Shown: positions 8,001-15,548 of the stretch, piece after piece
Layout of the letters: each line of letters starts with the position of its first letter
Position numbering within the stretch: the first letter of the stretch is position 1
NCBI RefSeq assembly: GCF_024611995.1
Contig: NZ_CP102509.1
Coordinates: 3,038,001 to 3,102,000, forward strand
Length of the DNA: 64,000 bases
From: Streptomyces sp. NBC_00162
GTDB lineage: Bacteria; Actinomycetota; Actinomycetes; Streptomycetales; Streptomycetaceae
Direction: 5' to 3'
Position numbers and translations under genes: made by a program
The notes under the pieces: model-generated
Seen by the model: only the letters and a program-made list of their open reading frames with translations
Told to the model about the DNA's origin: nothing
Database searches by the model: none

Positions 8001-8657
8001 CCCCAGGCCCCGCAGCAGTACCAGCAGCCGCAGGCTCCGCAGCAGGGCGGCAACTACGCAGCGCCGCAGCGCCCGGAGGCCCCCGGCCTGCCGCAGGGCC
8101 ACCGGCCCGAGGCGCTGCCCCCGGCACAGAGCTCCGGCGACGCCCGCAGCCCGATCTTCGACACCCTGGAGTCGAACTGGTTCCGCGAGGAAGGGCAGCA
8201 GCCCGGCGCGCAGGCACCGGGCACGGCGATACCCCAGCAGGGCCAGCAGCCGCAGCAGTCCGCCCCGGCTCCGCAGCAGCAGCCGCTGCCGCAGCGCGGC
8301 CAGGAGCAGGCGGCCGACCCGGCCGCCGCGGCGACCGGCGCCATGCCGACCGTCAGCTGGCGGTCCTCGCCGAACGACGAGCTGATGCGGCAGGCCGAGC
8401 GCGTGCGCCAGCCCGCCGCCGGCGGGATCACCACTTCGGGGCTGCCCCGCCGGGTCCCGCGGGCGAACCTCGTGGCCGGCACCGCGCAGCAGCAGGCCGA
8501 CGCGCAGGCCGGTCCGCAGGTCTCGCGGGCGCCGGACGACGTCCGTGGCCGTCTGACCAACCTCAGGCGCGGTATCCAGCAGGGTCGTCAGGCCGGCAAC
8601 AGCGGCCCGGCGACCGGCAGTTACCACATCGACCCCACTTACCAGCAGGAGCGATAG
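5025..8657 (+). CDS. cvnA: Conservon sensor protein CvnA (copy 1)
   Basis: Histidine kinase-like membrane sensor of about 1210 residues, first gene of a cvnABCD operon. From the GTG start at 5025 it has a basic cytoplasmic N-terminus and TM1 at about 93-110. An extracytoplasmic nitrate/nitrite-sensor-like helical domain follows to about 400, then TM2 (about 405-426) and a HAMP-like linker (RLQDTATRVAQDRLPELVKQL). A DHp-like helix carries LDHLATRMRRNGENLL, and the HATPase_c domain has N box LLAELLENA and G1 box DTGIGL. A Pro/Gln/Gly-rich tail of nearly 500 residues holds two TGQFERP repeats and ends in a SGLPRRVP...DVRGRLTNLRRG module. Conservon proteins are thought to form a membrane complex with CvnB-D resembling G-protein-coupled signalling. 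An AGAGG precedes the GTG; the open frame extends upstream to 4815. Confidence 0.92.
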   Translation: MQGRFKRDSAAAEQEPRGGTDRGSSPQHAQNRGPAVDGAGPDALARVKAKGRGKSIKPRPKAGAVEQDVAIPKAPSGPGSRLAMQNWRISTRLVSLLTLPVVAATTLGGVRINDSLNDIAQLEHMQLLTMMTRQATNLAAALQEERDKSAGPLSVDKSGKPNTLVAGVREQTDASAKAFAAATDKVDNTEDKDETLKSIRNNILQIGRQLTNIEEIRSKAYANGAQQTVTEYNSLIVSLLSLSQDMAQATSSPEMIKRTRALAAFSAAKEYASVQRAIIAASLPDNAEKPGELKENDRLYGLSALKGEQQSKKTFELVYQGKPEELLAALGDGNPEIGKADHYARRVLSTSGQFGKETQYRSWMDWYDADGTKLQAMKVIELTLLEDMEQKARELKNESQQDAIINGALILLVLGVSLVGAFVMARSMIRSLRRLQDTATRVAQDRLPELVKQLSESDPQDVDTSVESVGLHTRDEIGQVAAAFDDVHREAVRLAAEQALLRGNVNAMFTNLSRRSQGLIQRQLSLISELESREADPDQLSSLFKLDHLATRMRRNGENLLVLAGEEPGRRWTRPVPLVDVLRAAASEVEQYERIELAAVPGTDVAGRVVNDLVHLLAELLENATSFSSPQTKVKVTGHALPDGRVLVEIHDTGIGLSPEDLAAINERLASPPTVDVSVSRRMGLFVVGRLSLRHGIRIQLRPSDSGGTTALVMLPVDVAQGGKKPGGQGPQGGPGGVQGGPGGQASVPGAASRPPVGAAPQRGQVASGGQRAALPGRDGAPGQQRPQGAQNQQGSPSGWSPQQGGPGPSGARPQQGPTTNGQGQAGFGSGAPLAGRGPQARPAAAPAASGQPGFPQGNGFERPQQSQAQAPQQQQPAAPAAPASRGARPQLPPRGGAPRPELPGPQATSWGADQARGHDELSGPGSTAEFARPDFNAPMPQANPGGNSTTGQFERPDVRGPVDPSSTGQFERPGYQPQRPGGPGVGGFARQPQAPQQYQQPQAPQQGGNYAAPQRPEAPGLPQGHRPEALPPAQSSGDARSPIFDTLESNWFREEGQQPGAQAPGTAIPQQGQQPQQSAPAPQQQPLPQRGQEQAADPAAAATGAMPTVSWRSSPNDELMRQAERVRQPAAGGITTSGLPRRVPRANLVAGTAQQQADAQAGPQVSRAPDDVRGRLTNLRRGIQQGRQAGNSGPATGSYHIDPTYQQER

Positions 8658-9080
8658 TTGAGTTCGATGAGCCAGGCGGCACAGAACCTGAACTGGTTGA
8701 TCACCAACTTCGTGGACAACACCCCTGGGGTGTCCCACACCGTGGTGGTCTCCGCCGACGGACTCCTTCTGGCGATGTCCGAAGGATTCCCCCGCGACCG
8801 CGCCGATCAGCTCGCGGCCGTGGCCTCCGGTCTGACCTCGCTGACCGCCGGAGCCTCCCGCATCTTCGAGGGCGGCGCCGTCAACCAGACCGTGGTCGAG
8901 ATGGACCGGGGATTCCTCTTCCTCATGTCCGTCTCGGACGGCTCCTCGCTGGCCGTACTGGCGCACCCCGAGTGCGACATCGGCCTCGTAGGCTACGAGA
9001 TGGCCCTCCTCGTGGACCGTGCCGGCAGCGTCCTCACTCCGGACCTGCGTGCGGAACTGCAGGGAAGCCTGCTCATCTGA
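8658..9080 (+). CDS. cvnB: Roadblock/LC7 protein CvnB (copy 1)
   Basis: Roadblock/LC7 domain protein of 140 residues with core SQAAQNLNWLITNF and VVVSADGLLLAMSEG. In conservons it binds CvnA and the CvnD GTPase, in the manner of MglB acting on MglA. The TTG at 8658 follows the cvnA1 stop without a gap. AGGAG (8647-8651) is 6 nt before it but 15 nt before the internal ATG at 8667, so TTG is the better start and translation is coupled. The first 116 nt from 8667 are identical to the second cvnB copy, base for base. Confidence 0.95.
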   Translation: MSSMSQAAQNLNWLITNFVDNTPGVSHTVVVSADGLLLAMSEGFPRDRADQLAAVASGLTSLTAGASRIFEGGAVNQTVVEMDRGFLFLMSVSDGSSLAVLAHPECDIGLVGYEMALLVDRAGSVLTPDLRAELQGSLLI

Positions 9081-9231
9081 CTCCCCCTCTCCCGGCCGGA
9101 CGGTACTAACGGCCGGGGGACCGAGGCACTCGCCCCGGAACCCAGTACCACCGCCAGGCCGTCATACCTTCCCCCCACCGGCCGCCCCGTCAGACGGCAC
9201 GCTGACCACTGCTGTCCAGCCCGGAGGATCA

Positions 9232-9624
9232 ATGACCCCGCCCCCCGCCTACCCCGATGCGTACGGAGATTCGTACTCGGATGGCGACCAGCCGCTGGTG
9301 CGTCCGTACGCGATGACCGGCGGCCGGACCCGGCCCCGCTACCAGCTCGCGATCGAAGCCCTGGTCAGCACCACGGCCGATCCGATGCACCTGTCCGGCC
9401 TGCTCCCGGAGCACCAGCGCATCTGCACGCTGTGCCGCGAGGTCAAGTCGGTCGCGGAGGTCTCCGCACTGCTGTCGATGCCGCTCGGTGTCGCCCGGAT
9501 CCTCGTCGCCGACCTGGCGGAGGCCGGAATGGTGGCCATCCACCAGCCGGGCAATGGAGAGGCCGGCGGCACGCCGGACGTCACGCTGCTCGAAAGGGTG
9601 CTCAGTGGACTTCGCAAGCTCTAA
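9232..9624 (+). CDS. cvnC: DUF742 protein CvnC (copy 1)
   Basis: Protein of 130 residues of the DUF742 family, always found as the third gene of conservons. Conserved blocks are LVRPYAMTGGRTRPRYQLAIEALVSTT, LPEHQRIC and a helix-turn-helix-like segment SVAEVSALLSMPLGVARILVADLAEAGMV, suggesting a winged-helix fold. The ending LLERVLSGLRKL overlaps the cvnD start. ATG at 9232 has GGAGG five bases upstream. Its role in the complex is unclear, possibly an adaptor or DNA-binding output. Its N-terminal tail is about 56 residues shorter than that of copy 2. Confidence 0.94.
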   Translation: MTPPPAYPDAYGDSYSDGDQPLVRPYAMTGGRTRPRYQLAIEALVSTTADPMHLSGLLPEHQRICTLCREVKSVAEVSALLSMPLGVARILVADLAEAGMVAIHQPGNGEAGGTPDVTLLERVLSGLRKL

Positions 9625-10189
9625 CGGCGGAGCGGCTCCTCGCTCCACCACCTCCGCGAAGATCGTGGTGGCGGGCGGCTTCGGCGTGGGCAAGACCACG
9701 TTCGTCGGAGCCGTTTCCGAGATCAACCCGCTGCGCACCGAAGCCGTCATGACCTCCGCCTCGGCGGGCATCGACGACCTCACGCACACCGGTGACAAGA
9801 CGACGACGACCGTCGCGATGGACTTCGGCCGCATCACCCTGGACCAGGACCTGATCCTGTACCTCTTCGGTACGCCGGGCCAGGACCGCTTCTGGTTCAT
9901 GTGGGACGACCTCGTCCGCGGCGCCATCGGGGCGATCGTCCTGGTCGACACCCGCCGGCTGGCCGACTGCTTCCCCGCGGTCGACTACTTCGAGAACAGC
10001 GGCCTGCCGTTCGTGGTGGCCCTCAATGGCTTCGAGGGGTACCAGCCGTACACTCCGGAGGAAGTCCGCGAGGCCCTGCAGATCGGCCCGGATGCTCCGA
10101 TCATCACCACCGACGCCCGCCACCGCGCGGACGCCAAGAGCGCGCTCATCACTCTCGTCGAGCACGCCCTCATGGCCCGACTCAAGTAA
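9605..10189 (+). CDS. cvnD: Ras/MglA-like GTPase CvnD (copy 1)
   Basis: Small GTPase of 194 residues. G1/P-loop is GGFGVGKTTF, switch II/G3 is LFGTPGQDRFWF, and the G4 position reads ALNGF rather than the canonical NKxD, as is usual for the conservon/MglA-related ATP/GTP-binding family. It is the presumed output switch of the conservon, peripheral to the membrane through the CvnA/B complex. GTG at 9605 lies inside the end of cvnC (20-nt overlap), so translation is coupled. It is nearly identical to copy 2 at protein level, and a run of 104 bases (9680-9783) is identical in DNA. Confidence 0.95.
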   Translation: MDFASSNGGAAPRSTTSAKIVVAGGFGVGKTTFVGAVSEINPLRTEAVMTSASAGIDDLTHTGDKTTTTVAMDFGRITLDQDLILYLFGTPGQDRFWFMWDDLVRGAIGAIVLVDTRRLADCFPAVDYFENSGLPFVVALNGFEGYQPYTPEEVREALQIGPDAPIITTDARHRADAKSALITLVEHALMARLK

Positions 10190-10252
10190 CACGACTTCGG
10201 TCCCGCGGCTCAAGTGGCACCACTCAAGCAACACGGGTTCTTCACAACGAGG

Positions 10253-10292
10253 AGAAGGGCGGGCTGTGTCTTACGACACGGCCCGCCCTTCT
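10253..10292 (+). terminator. Terminator between the two conservons
   Basis: 18-bp stem with a single G-U pair (10253-10270 with 10275-10292) and a TTAC loop, 63 nt past the cvnD1 stop. It should isolate the second conservon transcriptionally. Confidence 0.75.
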
Positions 10293-10524
10293 GGTTCATA
10301 ACGTTTCGACAGACAATTGCCGCCAGTTGGCCACGGGGTGCGTTCGGTTGGTGCCGCTACGCGCACAACTCCCCCTATTTTTGCCGCAGGAAGCTCTTTA
10401 TGTCCGTTTTATGTGGGGCATACGTCTCTGGGTATGGCCGGTTTCAACTGTTTGGAACACGGCCGTTAACCGTGCTGGAATTCAACGAACTAGCTAGTAG
10501 CACCGCCGAGAGGTTGTTGGTCGA
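10293..10524 (+). promoter_or_regulatory. Promoter region of the second conservon
   Basis: Gene-free stretch of about 230 nt with noticeably lower GC (around 10300-10500) between the inter-conservon terminator and cvnA2. It very likely holds the cvnA2 promoter. I could not assign -35/-10 boxes with confidence. Confidence 0.45.
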
Positions 10525-13500
10525 GTGAGGCGAAGTAACACGAGCCCTGCGGATGAACCCGCACGCGGCAACTTCACCCCGCCGCCGCGAGCGGCCGCGT
10601 CGCCTGTCGACATGCCTGTGGAGCCACCCGTGAGCGGCGGGAGCAGCAGCAGGTTCTCGCCCCGCAACTGGCGCGTGCCGACCCGTCTGAACGCGATCCT
10701 GCTCGTACCGGCCCTCGTCGGTCTGGTCATGGGCGGCTTCCAGGTGAAGGGCTCCGTCGACACCTGGAACGAGGCCAAGGACGCCGAGAAGATAGCCAGG
10801 GTCGTCCAGGCCGCCTCGGAATACAGCCAGGCCCTGCTCAACGAGCGCGACCTCACGGCCGAGCCGCTGCTGAGCGGCAACCCGAACAGCGAGGTCGTCA
10901 CCAAGGTCCGCGGCACGACCGACTCGGCCAAGGCGAAGTTCGACACGGCCGTCCTGGACATGCCGAAGAACCAGGGCCTGGAGCGGCGACTGGATCTCTT
11001 CCGCGCGGAGGAGCCCACGCTCAAGAAGGTCCGCGAGACCGCGTACGTCGCCGCGGCCGAGACCGCGAAGAAGAACCTCCCCAGCGCGCCGGGCCCGATC
11101 CCGACCGAAGAGGGCTACGTACTGGTCCAGCACTACCTCATGCAGTTCGCCAACGAGCTCGGCCTCGGCACCGGCAACGTGACCTCGTACGGCCGCATGG
11201 TCTACGCGATCCAGCTGGCCAAGGCGGCGAACTCGCTGCAGCGCTCCGTCGGTACCCACCTGCTGGTCCGTCCGAGCACGAACGAGGAGATCCGCAAGAG
11301 CCAGCTCGTCGCCTTCTCCTCGTACGCCTACCTCGAGGAAATCGCCCAGGGCGAGTACGTCGCGGCCGGCACCGAGGAGGACGTGAACCGCCTCAAGCAG
11401 GTCATGCAGAAGAAGTCCGACGAGGGAGCCGCCAAGCTCGCCGAGGCCAAGGCCAAGGCCGAGCAGGCCGGCGTCCGCTTCGTGCCCCCGCCCCAGGGTG
11501 GCGCCAACAAGTCGGTGCTGACCGGTATGACCGAGGCGATAGCCAGCGGCCAGGACAAGACCAAGCTGGCCGCCGCCGGCACCACGCCCATGGCCTGGCA
11601 GGCCGCCGCCACCGCGAAGTTCGACGGCTACGACGAGATCGAGAAGGAACTCCTCGACAACGCCATCAAGGACGCCGTCGCGGTCTCCGACGAGGCCCGC
11701 GGCGACGCCATCACCAACGGCGCCATCGTGGTCGTGTCCCTGCTCGCCGCGTTCATCCTGGCCGGTCTCATGGCCCGCCAGATGGGCCGCGCGATGCGCC
11801 AGCTGCGCTCCGCGGCCTTCGACATCGCCGAGCAGCGCCTGCCGATGCTCGTCGACCAGCTCTCGCGCACCGACCCGGGCAAGGTGGACACCCGTGTCCA
11901 TCCGATCCCCATCGACTCCCAGGACGAGATCGGCGAGGTCGCACGCGCCTTCGACCAGGTCCACCGGGAAGCGGTCCGGCTCGCCGCCGAGCAGGCGCTC
12001 CTGCGAGGGAACGTCAACGCGATCTTCACCAACCTCTCCATGCGCAACCAGTCGCTGATCGAGGGCCAGCTGACCCTCATCACCGACCTGGAGAACAACG
12101 AGGCGGACCCGGACCAGCTGGAGAACCTCTTCCGCCTGGACCACCTGGCCACCCGTATGCGCCGCAACGGCGAGAACCTCCTCATCCTCGCGGGTGAGAA
12201 CCCGGGCCGCCGCTGGGACCAGCCGGTCCCCCTCGTCGACGTCCTGCGCGCCGCCTCCTCCGAGGTGGAGCAGTACGAGCGCATCGAGCTCTCCGGTGTC
12301 TCCGAAGCCGAGATCCACGGCCAGGCCGTGACCGACCTCGTGCACCTGCTCGCCGAGCTGCTGGAGAACGCCACAACGTTCTCCTCCCCGCAGACCAAGG
12401 TCCGCGTCACCGCCACGCGTCTGCCCGACGGCCGCGTGATGGTCGAGATCCACGACAAGGGCATCGGCCTGACCGCCGAGGACTTCGCGGACATCAACCA
12501 CAAGCTGGCCAACCCGCCGACCGTGGACGCCGCGATCTCGCAGCGCATGGGTCTGTTCGTGGTCGGCCGGCTGGCGGACCGCCACAGCATCCGCGTCCAG
12601 CTGCGCCCCTCGGGCGAGGCGGCCGGCACCACCTCGCTGATCATGCTCCCCGACGCCATCACCCACGGTGGCGGTGGAGAGGGCATTCCGGACGACGACT
12701 TCACGGTCTCCTCGATGATCCCGCAGCAGCAGCAGGCACAGCTGGCGCCGCCGCTGCGCACGGCCGCCGAGCTCGGGTTCGACGACTCCCGCTACGACCA
12801 GCAGGGCGGCGACGCCCGCGATATCGACCCGGTCGGGCGGTCCCTCGGACGCGAGGAGCGGCGTGCCGCCCTGGAGGCTCAGGTCGGCTACCCGCAGGGC
12901 GAGGACCAGCAGTACGCCGACCACGCTGCCCAGGAGTATCCGGAACCCCAGCCTGAACACGGCTACCAGCCGTACCAGGGCTACGAGCAGCAGCCCGAGC
13001 AGGGCTACGACGGCTCGTACGAGGCACCGCAGGCGCAGCAGGGCCGGCAGGGGTACGAGGACTACCCGCAGCAGGGCTACGCCTATCCGGAAGCCGGATA
13101 CGAGGACCGTCAGCAGAACACCCAGGATTACGACGGTGGCTACGATTCCCGGTCGCAGCAGGCCGAGTGGCCCGAGCAGAACACGTATCCGGCTGCTTAC
13201 CAGCAGGATTACGGGACCGAATCGGAATCCCCCGCCGTACCCGAACCCGCCCCGGAGCGCGTAGGCTTCGACCGTCCGGGCGCCGCTGCCGACACCGGTC
13301 ACCAGATGACCGGAGCGGGCCTGCCGCGCCGCGGCAGCCAGCAGCAGTGGCAGCCGGCACGGCAGGAAGCGGAGTCCACCGGATCCCTCTTCGAGCAGCG
13401 GCCGCAGCGTCAGCAGCAGCCCGCTGAGGCGGAGCGGGCCCCGGAGGAGACGGAAGGCACGGCGGCTTGGCGCTCGCGCAACGACGAGCGCTGGCAGCAG

Positions 13501-13737
13501 GCCGGCAAACTCCGTGAGCCGAAGGCGGGCGGGGTCACCCCGTCCGGTCTCCCTCGGCGTGTGCCCAAGGCCAACCTGGTCGAGGGCGCGGCGGAGACGA
13601 CCCCGCAGGGCGGCCCCCAGGTCTCCCGCGCACCGGAGGACGTCCGCGGCAGGTTGAGCAACCTGCGGCGCGGTGTCCAGCAGGGACGCAGCGCGGGTTC
13701 TGAGCAGTCAAGTAACAGCTATGACCAGGAGCGTTAG
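10525..13737 (+). CDS. cvnA: Conservon sensor protein CvnA (copy 2)
   Basis: Sensor kinase-like protein of 1070 residues with the same plan as copy 1. TM1 is at about 55-73, followed by a helical extracytoplasmic domain, TM2 (about 399-419), and a HAMP-like segment. The DHp-like LDHLATRMRRNGENLL and HATPase_c (N box LLAELLENA, G1 box DKGIGL) occupy about 540-715. The tail is acidic and Gln/Tyr-rich, with repeated QQGY/YEDY/EQQPEQGY units, not the Pro/Gln tail of copy 1. The last module, SGLPRRVPKANLV...APEDVRGRLSNLRRGVQQGR, is nevertheless shared. The extracytoplasmic domains differ greatly, so the two probably sense different inputs. GTG start at 10525 with AGAGG upstream. Confidence 0.95.
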   Translation: MRRSNTSPADEPARGNFTPPPRAAASPVDMPVEPPVSGGSSSRFSPRNWRVPTRLNAILLVPALVGLVMGGFQVKGSVDTWNEAKDAEKIARVVQAASEYSQALLNERDLTAEPLLSGNPNSEVVTKVRGTTDSAKAKFDTAVLDMPKNQGLERRLDLFRAEEPTLKKVRETAYVAAAETAKKNLPSAPGPIPTEEGYVLVQHYLMQFANELGLGTGNVTSYGRMVYAIQLAKAANSLQRSVGTHLLVRPSTNEEIRKSQLVAFSSYAYLEEIAQGEYVAAGTEEDVNRLKQVMQKKSDEGAAKLAEAKAKAEQAGVRFVPPPQGGANKSVLTGMTEAIASGQDKTKLAAAGTTPMAWQAAATAKFDGYDEIEKELLDNAIKDAVAVSDEARGDAITNGAIVVVSLLAAFILAGLMARQMGRAMRQLRSAAFDIAEQRLPMLVDQLSRTDPGKVDTRVHPIPIDSQDEIGEVARAFDQVHREAVRLAAEQALLRGNVNAIFTNLSMRNQSLIEGQLTLITDLENNEADPDQLENLFRLDHLATRMRRNGENLLILAGENPGRRWDQPVPLVDVLRAASSEVEQYERIELSGVSEAEIHGQAVTDLVHLLAELLENATTFSSPQTKVRVTATRLPDGRVMVEIHDKGIGLTAEDFADINHKLANPPTVDAAISQRMGLFVVGRLADRHSIRVQLRPSGEAAGTTSLIMLPDAITHGGGGEGIPDDDFTVSSMIPQQQQAQLAPPLRTAAELGFDDSRYDQQGGDARDIDPVGRSLGREERRAALEAQVGYPQGEDQQYADHAAQEYPEPQPEHGYQPYQGYEQQPEQGYDGSYEAPQAQQGRQGYEDYPQQGYAYPEAGYEDRQQNTQDYDGGYDSRSQQAEWPEQNTYPAAYQQDYGTESESPAVPEPAPERVGFDRPGAAADTGHQMTGAGLPRRGSQQQWQPARQEAESTGSLFEQRPQRQQQPAEAERAPEETEGTAAWRSRNDERWQQAGKLREPKAGGVTPSGLPRRVPKANLVEGAAETTPQGGPQVSRAPEDVRGRLSNLRRGVQQGRSAGSEQSSNSYDQER

Positions 13738-13738
13738 T

Positions 13739-14161
13739 GTGAGCCCGATGAGCCAGGCGGCACAGAACCTGAACTGGTTGATCACCAACTTCGTGGACAA
13801 CACCCCTGGGGTGTCCCACACCGTGGTGGTCTCCGCCGACGGACTCCTTCTGGCGATGTCCGACGGGTTTCCGCGCGACCGCGCCGATCAGCTGGCGGCC
13901 GTGGCCTCCGGTCTGACCTCGCTGACCGCCGGAGCCTCCCGCATCTTCGAGGGTGGCGCCGTCAACCAGACCGTGGTCGAGATGGACCGGGGATTCCTCT
14001 TCCTCATGTCCGTCTCGGACGGATCCTCGCTCGCGGTGCTCGCGCACCCCGAGTGCGACATCGGCCTCGTCGGCTACGAGATGGCCCTTCTGGTGGATCG
14101 CGCGGGCAGTGTCCTCACCCCGGACCTGCGTGCCGAGCTGCAGGGAAGTCTTCTCAACTAG
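13739..14161 (+). CDS. cvnB: Roadblock/LC7 protein CvnB (copy 2)
   Basis: Protein of 140 residues, almost identical to copy 1; visible differences are near the N-terminus, at MSDGFP versus MSEGFP, and at the C-terminus. GTG at 13739 starts one base after the cvnA2 stop with AGGAG (13727-13731) 7 nt upstream. The conserved ATG nine bases inside is too far from it. It binds the GTPase partner by analogy with MglB and other conservon B subunits. Confidence 0.95.
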   Translation: MSPMSQAAQNLNWLITNFVDNTPGVSHTVVVSADGLLLAMSDGFPRDRADQLAAVASGLTSLTAGASRIFEGGAVNQTVVEMDRGFLFLMSVSDGSSLAVLAHPECDIGLVGYEMALLVDRAGSVLTPDLRAELQGSLLN

Positions 14162-14254
14162 CAGACAGGCAGTGCGTTTCGCGCCATCGCACCATAGGGT
14201 GCGGTGGCGCGGTTCCACAGGGAGTACCGCGTAGTTGGAGTCGGAGGAGGAAAC

Positions 14255-14815
14255 GTGACAACACCCGGAGGTCATCCTTATGGCGGCGCCCAGCAGCCGC
14301 AGGGTGGGCAGCACGACCAGAACCGCTTCAACTTTCCCTCTGCTCCAAGCCGGCCCATGCCGGAGCACAACCCGTACCAGCAGCAGCCGTACGGCCAGCC
14401 CCAACAGCCCCAGCAGCCCTACATGCCTCCGCAGCAGCCTTCGCGCGCCATGCGGCAGCCGGCTCCGAAGGCCCACAACCCGCTGGTGCGCCCGTACGCG
14501 ATGACCGGCGGCCGTACTCGGCCGCGCTACCAGCTCGCCATCGAGGCGCTGGTCAGTACCACGGCCGACCCCGCGCGGCTGCAAGGGCAGTTGCCCGAGC
14601 ACCAGCGCATCTGCCGTCTGTGCCAGGAGATCAAATCCGTCGCGGAGATCTCGGCACTCCTCTCCATTCCTCTTGGTGTCGCCCGCATCCTCGTCGCCGA
14701 CCTGGCGGAGGCGGGCCTTGTCGCCATTCACCAGCCCGGCGGCGACGAGTCTGCCGGCGGCCAGCCAGATGTGACACTGCTCGAAAGGGTGCTCAGTGGA
14801 CTTCGCAAGCTCTAA
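14255..14815 (+). CDS. cvnC: DUF742 protein CvnC (copy 2)
   Basis: Protein of 186 residues. The C-terminal 120 residues match copy 1 (LVRPYAMTGGRTRPRYQLAIEALVSTT, LPEHQRIC, SIPLGVARILVADLAEAGLV, LLERVLSGLRKL). The first 70 residues form a Gln/Pro/Tyr-rich low-complexity extension absent from copy 1. GTG at 14255 follows GGAGGAGG by 5-6 nt. The last 20 nt overlap cvnD2, as in copy 1. Confidence 0.94.
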   Translation: MTTPGGHPYGGAQQPQGGQHDQNRFNFPSAPSRPMPEHNPYQQQPYGQPQQPQQPYMPPQQPSRAMRQPAPKAHNPLVRPYAMTGGRTRPRYQLAIEALVSTTADPARLQGQLPEHQRICRLCQEIKSVAEISALLSIPLGVARILVADLAEAGLVAIHQPGGDESAGGQPDVTLLERVLSGLRKL

Positions 14816-15383
14816 CGGCGGAGCGGCTCCCGCCCGCTCCACCACCTCCGCGAAGATCGTGGTGGCGGGCGGTTTCGGCGTGGGCAAGACCACGTTCGTC
14901 GGAGCCGTTTCCGAGATCAACCCGCTGCGCACCGAAGCCGTCATGACCTCCGCCTCGGCGGGCATCGACGACCTCACCCACACCGGTGACAAGACGACCA
15001 CCACGGTCGCCATGGACTTCGGCCGCATCACCCTGGACCAGGACCTGATCCTGTACCTCTTCGGTACGCCCGGCCAGGACCGCTTCTGGTTCATGTGGGA
15101 CGACCTCGTCCGCGGCGCCATCGGCGCCGTCGTGCTCGTGGACACGCGCCGCCTCGCCGACTGCTTCCCCGCCGTCGACTACTTCGAGAACAGCGGCCTG
15201 CCGTTCGTCGTGGCCCTCAACGGCTTCGACGGGAACCAGGCCTACACCCCGGAGGAAGTCCGCGAGGCCCTGCAGATCGGCCCGGACGCCCCGATCATCA
15301 CCACCGACGCCCGCCACCGCGCGGACGCCAAGAGCGCGCTCATCACCCTGGTCGAGCACGCCCTCATGGCCCGCCTGCGGTAG
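14796..15383 (+). CDS. cvnD: Ras/MglA-like GTPase CvnD (copy 2)
   Basis: GTPase of 195 residues: P-loop GGFGVGKTTF, G3 FGTPGQDRFW, non-canonical G4 (ALNGF). It has one extra residue pair near the N-terminus compared with copy 1 and otherwise only a few substitutions (for example GFDGNQAY versus GFEGYQPY). GTG at 14796 lies within cvnC2, giving translational coupling. It ends the second conservon. No cytochrome P450 (cvnE) gene follows, unlike some conservons. Confidence 0.95.
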   Translation: MDFASSNGGAAPARSTTSAKIVVAGGFGVGKTTFVGAVSEINPLRTEAVMTSASAGIDDLTHTGDKTTTTVAMDFGRITLDQDLILYLFGTPGQDRFWFMWDDLVRGAIGAVVLVDTRRLADCFPAVDYFENSGLPFVVALNGFDGNQAYTPEEVREALQIGPDAPIITTDARHRADAKSALITLVEHALMARLR

Positions 15384-15403
15384 CGGCTGCCCCGCCCGTA
15401 CAC

Positions 15404-15438
15404 CGAAGGCCCCCGCGTCCCTGACGCGGGGGCCTTCG
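15404..15438. terminator. Terminator after cvnD2
   Basis: Perfect 16-bp stem (15404-15419 with 15423-15438) and a 3-nt loop, 20 nt beyond cvnD2. Confidence 0.75.
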
Positions 15439-15497
15439 CCGTGAGCTCCGTACGGCCCCGTACGGCCCCCGTGCGGGCTCCGTACGCGGGTACGCGG

Positions 15498-15532
15498 AAG
15501 GCCCCGCACCCTCGGGGAGGGTACGGGGCCTT
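15498..15532. terminator. Terminator after accE (convergent pair)
   Basis: 16-bp stem with one mismatch (15498-15513 with 15517-15532) and a 3-nt loop, 16 nt downstream of the accE stop on the minus strand. With the cvnD2 terminator it forms a back-to-back pair between convergent operons. Short CCGTACG repeats lie between them. Confidence 0.7.
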
Positions 15533-15548
15533 GCGTCGAACTCGGAGC

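Noticed and set aside
5469..8966. Antisense open frame of 1165 codons opposite cvnA1/cvnB1
   Set aside because: It is a by-product of high third-position GC opposite a clear coding frame; its sequence is low-complexity Leu/Gly/Arg/Val with no recognisable domain.
10444..13302. Antisense open frame of 952 codons opposite cvnA2
   Set aside because: Same GC-driven shadow effect; no domain, no ribosome site, and cvnA2 explains the DNA.
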